A stretch of 5,512 nucleotides of DNA, from the NCBI GenBank assembly GCA_019310665.1, contig JAFDDW010000302.1:1-5512 (forward strand). The letters are read 5' to 3'. The notes beneath the pieces were generated by a model. The model was not told where the DNA came from. It did not search any database and was given only the letters and a program-made list of their open reading frames with translations. The stretch comes from Deltaproteobacteria bacterium. GTDB taxonomy: Bacteria; Desulfobacterota; Desulfobacteria; Desulfobacterales; JAFDCJ01. The position numbers were made by a program, and so were the translations under genes. Below are positions 1 through 4,903 of the stretch, piece after piece. Numbering within the stretch: the stretch's first letter is position 1; every line of letters begins with the position of its first letter.

Positions 1-2
1 CC

Positions 3-365
3 TTTTTTCCGGAAGATACCCTCACCGATGTATCCGAACGGTTTATCGTGGCCGAACTGATCCGCGAACAGGTATTTCGGATGACAGGTGAAGAAATCCC
101 CTATGCCACCGCGGTGACCGTGGATACCTTTAAAGCAAAAAAGGAGGGCCGGCTCATCTCGATCGAGGCCACCATTCACCTGGAGCGCGATTCCCAGAAA
201 GGGATCGTCATCGGCAAACACGGTGGTAAGCTGAAGCAAATCGGCACCCGATCCCGCGAACAAATCGAACAGCAGTTGGGCACCAAAGTATTTTTGAAGT
301 TATTCGTGAGGATCCAGAAAAACTGGCGCAAGGATACCAAGGCCATCAGAAGGTTCGGCTACTAA
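3..365 (+). CDS. era: GTPase Era, C-terminal part (5' end outside the window)
   Basis: Era is an essential GTPase that binds 16S rRNA near its 3' end and helps mature the 30S subunit. Only the C-terminal part is present. The frame is already open at base 3, and the visible protein begins FFPEDTLTDVSERFIVAEL, which matches the PED-x-(I/L)-TD...RF-(I/L)-AE segment that follows the G domain in Era. The type II KH domain follows, with the GxxG-type loop in IVIGKHGGKLKQIG (about bases 204-245) and the typical ending in which VFLKLFVRIQKNWRKD leads to a short basic tail. The GTG at base 48 is internal, because the Era-like sequence extends upstream of it in the same frame, so it should not be taken as the start. 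The G1-G5 GTPase motifs lie outside the window. The gene ends in TAA, with a terminator 9 bases further on. Confidence 0.95.
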   Translation, partial: FFPEDTLTDVSERFIVAELIREQVFRMTGEEIPYATAVTVDTFKAKKEGRLISIEATIHLERDSQKGIVIGKHGGKLKQIGTRSREQIEQQLGTKVFLKLFVRIQKNWRKDTKAIRRFGY

Positions 366-374
366 TTTGATGTT

Positions 375-403
375 GCCCGTCAGATTCTTGATGGGCTTTT
401 TTT
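375..403 (+). terminator. Intrinsic terminator of era
   Basis: An 8-bp stem, GCCCGTCA at 375-382 and TGATGGGC at 389-396, contains one G-U wobble and encloses a six-base loop. It is followed directly by seven T (397-403). It lies just after the era stop codon. The reverse strand has no T tract after the hairpin, so it should act on era only and not on the convergent ogt gene. Confidence 0.85.
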
Positions 404-439
404 GATGCTTGAACCACGAAATATAATTTAAAATCGATC

Positions 440-928
440 CTAGGCGATTATATCGCTGGGTGGTTGTGACGCCCCCCTCTCAAACCCTATCAACCACTCC
501 TTACGCCATAACCCGCCGCCGTATCCGGTCAGGCTCCCATCACTGCCGATAACCCGATGACAGGGGATGATAATAGCAATCGGGTTCTTCCCGTTGGCGC
601 TGCCAACAGCCCGGCTGGCACCGGGTTTGGCAAGGGCGTCGGCGATCTCTCCGTAAGAGGTTGTCTCCCCGTAAGAAATTTTTTCCAATTGGCGCCATAC
701 CGATTTTTGAAAATCGGTGCCCATGGGCTGAAGGTTTAGAAAGAATTCTTGGCGTTGACCTTTAAAATATTCGTTTAATTGCTTGAAGCACTCTTTAACA
801 CAGAAGGTCAGTTCACCATCCCCCGGCATCATATCCTCCACAAAATTCAGCGCTAAAATGCTGTCCGCGCTGCCAACGATTTCAATGGGCCCCAGGGGTG
901 ACTTGAAATAAGCTTTGCATGTCTTCAT
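440..928 (-). CDS. ogt: Methylated-DNA--[protein]-cysteine S-methyltransferase (MGMT/Ogt)
   Basis: A suicide DNA-repair protein that moves the alkyl group from O6-alkylguanine (and O4-alkylthymine) in DNA onto its own cysteine. It has 162 residues, a normal length for the single-domain Ogt type. Residues 1-68 fit the variable N-terminal domain and residues 72-152 the catalytic domain. The active-site motif IPCHRVIG puts the acceptor cysteine at C123, followed by H124 and R125. The helix-turn-helix segment RAVGSANGKNP carries the arginine finger R106, and SYGEIA and GGGLWRKEWL complete the family pattern, so every key residue is present. The ATG at 928 is preceded by GGAG (933-936 on the plus strand) at a short spacing of four bases. 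The gene stands alone, convergent with era and divergent from the DUF74 gene. There is no fused Ada regulatory domain, so it is an Ogt-type enzyme and not Ada. Confidence 0.95.
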   Translation of the reverse strand: MKTCKAYFKSPLGPIEIVGSADSILALNFVEDMMPGDGELTFCVKECFKQLNEYFKGQRQEFFLNLQPMGTDFQKSVWRQLEKISYGETTSYGEIADALAKPGASRAVGSANGKNPIAIIIPCHRVIGSDGSLTGYGGGLWRKEWLIGFERGASQPPSDIIA

Positions 929-1249
929 GGCGCTCCAATTATTCGCTGCTGGTGCGAGTCTGTCGGTCGATAGGCGCTACAGAAGTTTTTTTGAAATCAA
1001 ATACGTTATTACCAAAACACAGGGAGGCTTTAAGAGTCAAGTAAAACCCTGCAGGCTACAATTTTAAAATTCATTCTCATTTTATCAATAATGTTGACCC
1101 TTTATTTCATTGTATATATTATCCTGCTATCTCTTCGGGGTCTGTTTTCATCTCTCCATAACCGATTTCCCGTCGAGGGATTCGATGGCGGATCCATCTC
1201 GATGTTGACGGTAATGATTGGATGAGTTTAAGCCAAAAGGAGAATTGAT
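929..1249. other. Divergent intergenic region between ogt and the DUF74 gene
   Basis: This 321-base stretch holds the ogt ribosome site at its left end, a sigma70-type promoter for the rightward genes at 1094-1122, and a 5' leader of about 120 bases. A perfect 12-bp AT palindrome, AATTTTAAAATT, lies at 1060-1071, some 20 bases upstream of the -35 element, and could be an operator or simply AT-rich promoter DNA. A short stem, GATGG/CCATC with a 5-base loop, lies at 1184-1198. I see no convincing ORF or RNA gene, and no clear promoter for ogt. Confidence 0.6.
1094..1122 (+). promoter_or_regulatory. Predicted sigma70-type promoter for the DUF74 gene
   Basis: TTGACC at 1094-1099 and TATTAT at 1117-1122 are separated by an ideal 17 bases, and the surrounding DNA is AT-rich. 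Transcription would start near 1129, leaving a leader of about 120 bases before the ATG at 1250. This is prediction by match to the consensus only. Confidence 0.6.
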
Positions 1250-1861
1250 ATGACAATACTTCGACACATCGGTTCGCTGGCCTTCGTTCTTGGGCTCTTT
1301 TCTGCAGTATTTGCCGGAATACCCTGGTACGTTATCGTTTCCGATGACCCGGTTTTACCCTGGTGGCTTAAAACTGCAATTTTCTGCCTTTTAGGCGGTA
1401 TTCAAACTGCAATTTTCTGCCTTTTAGGCGGTATTCTGGTGGTTTTGCTGACGGTGGCCCTCGAACAAAAAATCATGAAGAAATCGACAGAGGAGACAAT
1501 GCCGGCTGCGTCCGATCACTCGGCATTGCTATTGACTTCAGCCGCCCTGCCTGGTCAAGAGATCGAAGAAATTTTTGGTCTCGTCCAGGGCCATACGGTG
1601 TATGCCATCTGGCTGGGCAAAGATCTTTCCGCCATCATCAGGCTGATTCTGGGCGGCGAATTGACGGAGTACACTGAGATGATGGGTAGGGCTCGGGACA
1701 CAGCTACGAATCGGATGACTACCCGGGCGGTCGAAATGGGGGCAAACGCCGTAATCAATGTTCGCTATATGACGACGAGTGTGGTGGGAAGTGCAGCTGA
1801 ACTGTTGGTTTACGGCACAGCGGTCAAGCTCAATCAGGATAATCCGGATCAGGAGGCCTAA
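1250..1861 (+). CDS. Membrane-anchored YbjQ/DUF74 (UPF0145) family protein with duplicated membrane segment
   Basis: A 203-residue protein. Residues 8-30 form one hydrophobic segment and residues 40-71 a second, followed by a positively charged stretch (EQKIMKK) and a cytoplasmic-looking C-terminal domain. Residues 93-194 match the YbjQ/DUF74 family: LLLTSAALPGQEIEEIFGLV at the start, GGELTEYTEMM, RARDTATNRM, the GANAVINVRY core and the closing AELLVYGTAV. Free-standing YbjQ proteins are about 105 residues, so the N-terminal membrane anchor is an addition to the core. The domain forms oligomeric beta structures and has been called a possible metal-binding domain, but its function is not established. 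The start is secure: AAGGAG (1237-1242) lies seven bases before the ATG. The second membrane segment contains TAIFCLLGGI twice (residues 42-51 and 53-62) from an exact 33-bp DNA duplication. It is coupled to the next gene, two bases downstream. Confidence 0.85.
   Translation: MTILRHIGSLAFVLGLFSAVFAGIPWYVIVSDDPVLPWWLKTAIFCLLGGIQTAIFCLLGGILVVLLTVALEQKIMKKSTEETMPAASDHSALLLTSAALPGQEIEEIFGLVQGHTVYAIWLGKDLSAIIRLILGGELTEYTEMMGRARDTATNRMTTRAVEMGANAVINVRYMTTSVVGSAAELLVYGTAVKLNQDNPDQEA
1371..1436 (+). repeat. Perfect 33-bp tandem duplication inside the DUF74 gene
   Basis: Bases 1371-1403 and 1404-1436 are identical, two exact copies of a 33-bp unit that begins AAACTGCAATTTTC. As 33 is a multiple of three, the frame is kept and eleven residues are added to a membrane segment. 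No sequence divergence separates the copies. Confidence 0.97.
1851..1856 (+). promoter_or_regulatory. Strong ribosome binding site within the end of the DUF74 gene
   Basis: AGGAGG lies seven bases before the ATG at 1864 and inside the last codons of the upstream gene. It fixes the start of the following gene and suggests translational coupling of the two. Confidence 0.85.
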
Positions 1862-1863
1862 AT

Positions 1864-2109
1864 ATGGAAGGGTGGACTGAAGAAGAAATCCAAAACAGGA
1901 ATTTAAGGGTAATCAAAAGAGCCATTCCTAAATGGCGGGAAAAAGTAGCCACGCAGGGCGACGAGAAAGGCAGCCTGGAATGGGCCCGCGAAGAGTGCGA
2001 ACGCTACCACTGCTCTTCCTGCGGCAGTCCTCTGTATTTGGTACAAATCGACTTGTTGCAAAAAAGTGTATTTTTTCATATGAAGTTTACAAATGTTGGG
2101 GTATTCTAA
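1864..2109 (+). CDS. Small zinc-ribbon-like protein, probably truncated at the C-terminus
   Basis: An 81-residue protein of unrecognised function. Residues 1-49 are charged and probably helical (MEGWTEEEIQNRNLRVIKRA, later KGSLEWAREECERYH). They lead into HCSSCGSPL, with a CxxC pair at C50 and C53, which looks like the first knuckle of a zinc ribbon. A second pair would be expected about 8-15 residues later (in a context such as a loop followed by CxxC), but the remaining 24 residues contain no cysteine and end FFHMKFTNVGVF. Base composition drops sharply at the same place: 36 of 60 bases are G or C in 1981-2040, but only 20 of 70 in 2041-2110. The zinc site is therefore probably broken by a rearrangement. 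The start is firm (AGGAGG, seven-base spacing). The intact ancestor resembles short Cys-rich proteins such as the end of DUF3795 members, but I cannot assign it. Confidence 0.6.
   Translation: MEGWTEEEIQNRNLRVIKRAIPKWREKVATQGDEKGSLEWAREECERYHCSSCGSPLYLVQIDLLQKSVFFHMKFTNVGVF
2056..2084 (+). promoter_or_regulatory. Possible promoter for the REC-AlbA_2 gene
   Basis: TTGCAA at 2056-2061 and TATGAA at 2079-2084 are 17 bases apart in the AT-rich tail of the preceding gene. The start point would be near 2091, about 70 bases before the ATG at 2161. Matches are moderate and the AT richness raises the chance of coincidence. Confidence 0.3.
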
Positions 2110-2160
2110 TGGGATCCTCGTCGCCCCGGCTGCAGAAATGATTGAAACGGATACGTGCCT

Positions 2161-3129
2161 ATGACTGAAATAAATGCGGAAACCCAGGAACAGCCCGTCA
2201 TTTTACTGGTGGATGACAACGCCATCAATCTTCAACTTCTGATTGAAACGCTCGATGACCAGGGCTACCGATTGCTGGTTGCCCGGTCCGGCGAAGAAAC
2301 CCTGCGGATAGCCCGCAAAGCAAAACCCGACATCATCCTGCTGGACATCATGATGCCGGGTATCGATGGCTACGAAACCTGCGCCCGGTTAAAATCAGAA
2401 GAAGCAACCCGAAATTCGGTGGTCATATTTTTAACCGCCCTGCAAAGCACCGAGGAAAAGGTGCGGGGACTGTCAATGGGTGCCATGGATTTTATAACCA
2501 AACCCTTTGATCCCGAAGAGATCATTGCTCGCGTTTCCATTCAACTCGATAACCATCGAAAGCACAAAGAAATGCTGGAACAAAATCAGCAGCTCGCCGA
2601 AGAGCTTGCAACTACGCTGGAGTCAGGTTCCCGCGATAGGGACACGCGGACGGAAAGGATCAAATCAATTATCAGCAGCGGCGAAAGCAATCGCGTTGAG
2701 TTCAAGTCCACCCTGCGCTGGAATCTTAAAACCGACCGTTCTGAAAAAGTCATCGATAAGGCCTGGCTTAAATCCGTTGCGGCCTTTTTAAATTCCGATG
2801 GAGGTGTGCTCCTGGTGGGAGTCGAGGACAATGGCGATATCCTGGGGATAGAATCAGATAACTTTGACAAGGAAGACAAATACCTGTTGCATGTCAACAA
2901 TCGGATCCAGCAGCATATCGGACTCGAGCATGCCGGTTTTATCGGGTATCAACTGGTGCCGGCGGATAACAAAAAGGTGTTGCTTATCGAATGCCAGCCC
3001 TCTCCATCACCTGTTTTTCTTAAAATCAGCAAAGAGGAAGAATTCTACATCCGGGTCGGCCCCGGAAGCCGCCGCCTATCCACCAGCGAAGTGGTTGCCT
3101 ATGTGACGAATCGACGCACCGAATCCTGA
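2161..3129 (+). CDS. Response regulator: receiver domain fused to AlbA_2 (Schlafen-type) domain
   Basis: A 322-residue cytoplasmic protein (numbering from the ATG at 2161). Residues 12-130 are a CheY-like receiver domain: VILLVDD gives the acidic pocket D18-D19, LLDIMMPGIDGYE the phosphoacceptor D62, FLTA the switch threonine T92, and ITKPF the lysine K114, so it should be phosphorylatable. Residues 131-168 are charged and heptad-like (HRKHKEMLEQNQQLAEELAT), probably a coiled-coil linker. Residues 172-308 match AlbA_2, the putative DNA/RNA-binding domain of Schlafen-like and 'divergent AAA-4' proteins: SGESNRVEFKSTL, then AFLNSDGGVLLVGVEDNGDI, and late RVGPGSRRLS. No ATPase part follows. An in-frame TGA at 2143 leaves only GTG 2155 or ATG 2161 as starts. 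I prefer ATG because the weak GGA at 2149-2151 sits nine bases upstream of it. No histidine kinase is nearby. The J-domain gene follows 31 bases later, probably in the same operon. Confidence 0.88.
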   Translation: MTEINAETQEQPVILLVDDNAINLQLLIETLDDQGYRLLVARSGEETLRIARKAKPDIILLDIMMPGIDGYETCARLKSEEATRNSVVIFLTALQSTEEKVRGLSMGAMDFITKPFDPEEIIARVSIQLDNHRKHKEMLEQNQQLAEELATTLESGSRDRDTRTERIKSIISSGESNRVEFKSTLRWNLKTDRSEKVIDKAWLKSVAAFLNSDGGVLLVGVEDNGDILGIESDNFDKEDKYLLHVNNRIQQHIGLEHAGFIGYQLVPADNKKVLLIECQPSPSPVFLKISKEEEFYIRVGPGSRRLSTSEVVAYVTNRRTES

Positions 3130-3160
3130 TGCATCGCAATTAATGGATCCAGAGACCTAA

Positions 3161-3736
3161 ATGACCAGCGCCTCCGACAAATTTACCAATTATTATAATC
3201 TGCTTGGAATAGATTCAAAGGCAGACCGGCAAACTGTAAAACAGGCTTATCTGGCGAAGATCAAAGAATGGCATCCGGATAAAAATCCTGACCGCACCGA
3301 AGAAGCCGAAGAAAAAACCAAAGTCCTGAATCAGGCCTACCACATACTGGGGGATCCCGAACAGCGTAAAACTTATGACCGGATGCTTCGATACACAAAC
3401 GGAAAGGACTTCAACAAATATATAAATGATGAGGCCATCAGGAAAAAATTCGATAAAGCCTATCCGGCCTTAAAAGCGGCTCTAAAAAGAGTTCGGGTAC
3501 TGTATTCGCTTTTCAAAGACGCCGTCAATGGAAAATATAAATTACACCCGACCCATGTGGCCATGATCGGCGGCGGCCTGCTTTATTTCATTTTGCCCGC
3601 AGATTTCATTCCGGATTTCATACCGGTTGCCGGCTATTTAGATGACCTGGTAGTCTTAACAACCATAATGAATTCTCTTAGTAAGGAAATAGGGGAATAT
3701 CGTATCTGGAAAGAAAAATTAAACCGCCCAATCTGA
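3161..3736 (+). CDS. J-domain (DnaJ-like) protein with C-terminal DUF1232 membrane segment
   Basis: A 191-residue protein joining two domains. Residues 10-76 are a J-domain: YYNLLGIDSKADRQTVKQAY, the diagnostic HPD at 38-40 in WHPDKNPD, then VLNQAYHILGDPEQRKTYD. It should stimulate the ATPase of an Hsp70 (DnaK). The Gly/Phe and zinc-finger regions of true DnaJ are absent, so it is a specialised co-chaperone and not dnaJ. Residues 77-130 are a charged linker. Residues 133-170 match DUF1232 (YkvA-like), with LLYFILPADFIPDFIPVAGY followed by LDDLVVL, a short hydrophobic, probably membrane-associated motif. The J-domain would then face the cytoplasm at the inner membrane. The ribosome site is weak (AGAGA at 3151-3155). 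An in-frame TAA lies immediately before the ATG, which rules out an upstream start. No terminator is evident downstream. Confidence 0.88.
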   Translation: MTSASDKFTNYYNLLGIDSKADRQTVKQAYLAKIKEWHPDKNPDRTEEAEEKTKVLNQAYHILGDPEQRKTYDRMLRYTNGKDFNKYINDEAIRKKFDKAYPALKAALKRVRVLYSLFKDAVNGKYKLHPTHVAMIGGGLLYFILPADFIPDFIPVAGYLDDLVVLTTIMNSLSKEIGEYRIWKEKLNRPI

Positions 3737-3792
3737 CCACACCCACCAAAACCGAAAAATTAGCGAATATTCCGTAAAAAATTAGAAACGGG

Positions 3793-3820
3793 ACAATTTT
3801 CCCTTGCATTTTCAAATTGT
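3793..3820. promoter_or_regulatory. Inverted repeat over the -35 region, possible operator
   Basis: ACAATTT (3793-3799) and AAATTGT (3814-3820) are perfect inverted repeats with a 14-base gap. Their centres are 21 bases apart, about two helical turns. They flank the -35 element of the predicted lipoprotein promoter, as an operator for a dimeric regulator might. The arms are AT-rich and short, so chance is possible. Confidence 0.35.
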
Positions 3821-3832
3821 ATCATGTATTTA
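3804..3832 (+). promoter_or_regulatory. Predicted sigma70-type promoter for the lipoprotein gene
   Basis: TTGCAT at 3804-3809 and TATTTA at 3827-3832 are 17 bases apart. The start would fall near 3839, giving a leader of about 80 bases. Prediction rests on consensus match and position only. Confidence 0.45.
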
Positions 3833-3837
3833 TTTGA

Positions 3838-3872
3838 AGCAACTATAATCGATCAGGTCGATTGCAGTTGCT
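3838..3872 (+). promoter_or_regulatory. Imperfect stem-loop in the leader of the lipoprotein gene
   Basis: AGCAACT (3838-3844) pairs with AGTTGCT (3866-3872), and AATCGA (3847-3852) with TCGATT (3858-3863). Between the two helices is a 2x2 interruption (one A-C mismatch and one possible U-G wobble), and the loop is TCAGG. The hairpin begins almost exactly at the predicted transcription start, so the mRNA would carry it at its 5' end. A role in mRNA protection or protein binding is possible. No run of T follows the hairpin, which argues against a terminator. Confidence 0.5.
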
Positions 3873-3921
3873 GAATTTTATTCATTAACCCTATTTTATC
3901 ATTTCTTGTTGGAGGTAGAAG

Positions 3922-4248
3922 ATGTTCAAAACCAAATCAACCCTAAACTATGTAATTGTATTCTCGGCGATTATCGGACTGGCTTTCGTCATTGGATGCG
4001 GGAGCTCGCAGGAAAAGCAGATGATGTCGGATTTTTTGCAGCTGTTCAGCGACACGGTGGATGAATACGCTGCAGCAGACGAAGTAAAAAAAGCCGAATT
4101 GAAAGCGGAATTGGATTCTTTTGGATCCAAGTGGTCGAATATGGAAATGGAACTGGATGGTCGTCTCACTCCCAATGATTTAGAGAAGTTTGATAAACAT
4201 TACAAAAAAATTCAAAAAAGATATGCCTCATTGGTTGATAAATCATAG
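3922..4248 (+). CDS. Small predicted lipoprotein, family not recognised
   Basis: A 108-residue protein with a type II (lipoprotein) signal peptide: a basic N-terminus (MFKTK), a hydrophobic core at residues 10-24, and the lipobox VIGC with the acylated cysteine at C26. The mature part has about 83 residues. Glycine and serines follow the cysteine (CGSSQ), without the Asp at +2 that acts as an inner-membrane retention signal in enterobacteria, so outer-membrane sorting is possible if Lol rules apply. The mature region is highly charged and predicted to be helical (for example EYAAADEVKKAELKAEL and LEKFDKHYKKIQKRYASL), perhaps a small helical hairpin. I see no catalytic motif and no further cysteine. 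The start is secure: GGAGG (3911-3915) lies six bases before the ATG. It has its own predicted promoter and leader hairpin. Confidence 0.8.
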   Translation: MFKTKSTLNYVIVFSAIIGLAFVIGCGSSQEKQMMSDFLQLFSDTVDEYAAADEVKKAELKAELDSFGSKWSNMEMELDGRLTPNDLEKFDKHYKKIQKRYASLVDKS

Positions 4249-4266
4249 ATATTAAAAAGCTCGATA

Positions 4267-4470
4267 TCACGCCTTATCCCAGTATTTGGTGATGTGTTCC
4301 GGAAGGCTCTCGCCGTCACCATACATGAAATGCTTGTGTATATTTCCCGAATAGCGGCGAGCCGGGGCAGTTGGAAATGTCCGTCCCTGGGGCGACGGTA
4401 CCCTGCAGCCGTTGTTGTCGTTCAGGGCCCAGAAATCTTCTTCCGTAAAATTAAAAAACCCGCGTCTCAA
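4267..4470 (-). pseudogene. Coding-like minus-strand stretch without a credible start, probable gene remnant
   Basis: An open frame of 67 codons ends in TGA at 4267. The protein looks real: it contains EEDFWALNDNNGCRVPS, then QGRTFPTAPARRYSGNIHKH and a tail of GESLPEHITKYWDKA, with a natural mix of residues. In the 61 codons upstream of the stop, 38 have G or C in the third position, as expected of coding DNA. The only start options are TTG at 4470, which lies inside a terminator hairpin and has no Shine-Dalgarno sequence, and an unusual internal CTG. A TAA stops the frame at 4486-4488. I read it as the 3' remnant of a gene whose 5' end was lost or replaced. A short intact gene with an odd start cannot be excluded. 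I do not recognise the family. Confidence 0.4.
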
Positions 4471-4487
4471 ATTGAGAGCGGGTTTTT
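4453..4487. terminator. Bidirectional intrinsic terminator
   Basis: CCCGC (4459-4463) pairs with GCGGG (4478-4482), and TCTC (4465-4468) with GAGA (4474-4477), with a single bulged G at 4464 and the loop AAATT. Five T follow on the plus strand (4483-4487), and six A precede on the plus strand (4453-4458), giving a T tract on the minus strand. It can therefore stop transcription in both directions. Confidence 0.75.
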
Positions 4488-4569
4488 AATTGATTTCATG
4501 ATAAAATCATAATACTAAGTATGGCAAAAAAACCGCTATCAACCAAAATCGAAAACGAAGGAATAATCG

Positions 4570-4848
4570 ATGACCGACCTGCTCAAAAAATTCTCTGATG
4601 CGGCTAAAACAGTAAAATCCGACAATAACCCTGTTCGCGTGTGTGTCTACGGCGCCTACCGTGATCATTTAAAAGACATCGACCCGGATGATCTGCCTGA
4701 AAACATACAGATAATCTATGAATCCGTCAAAGATAGATTAGTCTCGGTAAGGCCCAAAGGAGATCTCGGAGAAGATGAGGCCGGCTATCTTGCCACAGAC
4801 ATTCTATATATGGCCGATGTTGTAAAAAACAATTTCAGAAAGCCGTAA
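4570..4848 (+). CDS. Small acidic cytoplasmic protein, unrecognised
   Basis: A 92-residue protein with no signal peptide, membrane segment or known motif that I can name. It begins MTDLLKKFSDAAKTVKSDNN, carries a beta-like VRVCVYGAY at residues 22-30, an acidic turn (DIDPDDLPENIQ, residues 36-47) and a helical C-terminus (LATDILYMADVVKNNFRKP). One cysteine (C25) is present. The start is well supported: AAGGA (4558-4562) lies seven bases before the ATG. An upstream ATG at 4521 opens a different 25-codon frame that overlaps the start. The gene ends just before a strong hairpin shared with the convergent PKD gene. Codon use looks like that of its neighbours and the frame is intact, so I regard it as a real gene of unknown role. 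Confidence 0.7.
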   Translation: MTDLLKKFSDAAKTVKSDNNPVRVCVYGAYRDHLKDIDPDDLPENIQIIYESVKDRLVSVRPKGDLGEDEAGYLATDILYMADVVKNNFRKP

Positions 4849-4858
4849 TACACATATA

Positions 4859-4893
4859 AAAGAGAGCAGGGCCCTTTCGGCCCTGCCCTCTTT
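4859..4893. terminator. Strong hairpin terminator between convergent genes
   Basis: A 15-base left arm (4859-4873) and a 15-base right arm (4879-4893) pair with a single mismatch (A4865 opposite C4887) around the loop CTTTC. The core is GCAGGGCC with GGCCCTGC. The arms end in A-rich and T-rich tracts, so it should terminate the plus-strand gene ending at 4848 and the minus-strand gene ending at 4904. The T tract is broken on the plus strand (CTCTTTCGTTT) and longer on the minus strand. Confidence 0.8.
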
Positions 4894-4903
4894 CGTTTAA
4901 CCT

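Larger units (their letters stand above)
4249..4569. other. Region between the lipoprotein gene and the 92-residue gene
   Basis: This 321-base stretch contains a minus-strand coding-like segment (4267-4470), a bidirectional terminator hairpin (4453-4487) and a leader for the next gene. No terminator is visible directly after the lipoprotein gene, so its transcript may run to the 4459-4487 hairpin, antisense to the minus-strand segment. Confidence 0.5.

Noticed and set aside
557..739. 60-codon plus-strand ORF
   Set aside because: It lies wholly within ogt on the opposite strand and has no supporting features.
1068..1086. Fur-box-like sequence upstream of the DUF74 promoter (minus strand begins GATAAAATGAGAATGA)
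   Set aside because: Only about 8 of 19 positions match the GATAATGATAATCATTATC consensus and there is no two-fold symmetry.
2155..2157. GTG as the start of the REC-AlbA_2 gene
   Set aside because: It would leave only three bases between the weak GGA and the start. The ATG two codons later fits better, though the difference is just two residues.
3755..3785. Direct repeat AAAAATTAG (3755-3763 and 3777-3785)
   Set aside because: Two short AT-rich copies 22 bases apart in intergenic DNA are likely by chance, and no terminator or known site is formed.
4294..4512. 72-codon plus-strand ORF in the region after the lipoprotein gene
   Set aside because: It lies antisense to the minus-strand coding-like stretch, runs through the terminator hairpin and has no ribosome site. 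Its sequence looks like a shadow frame.
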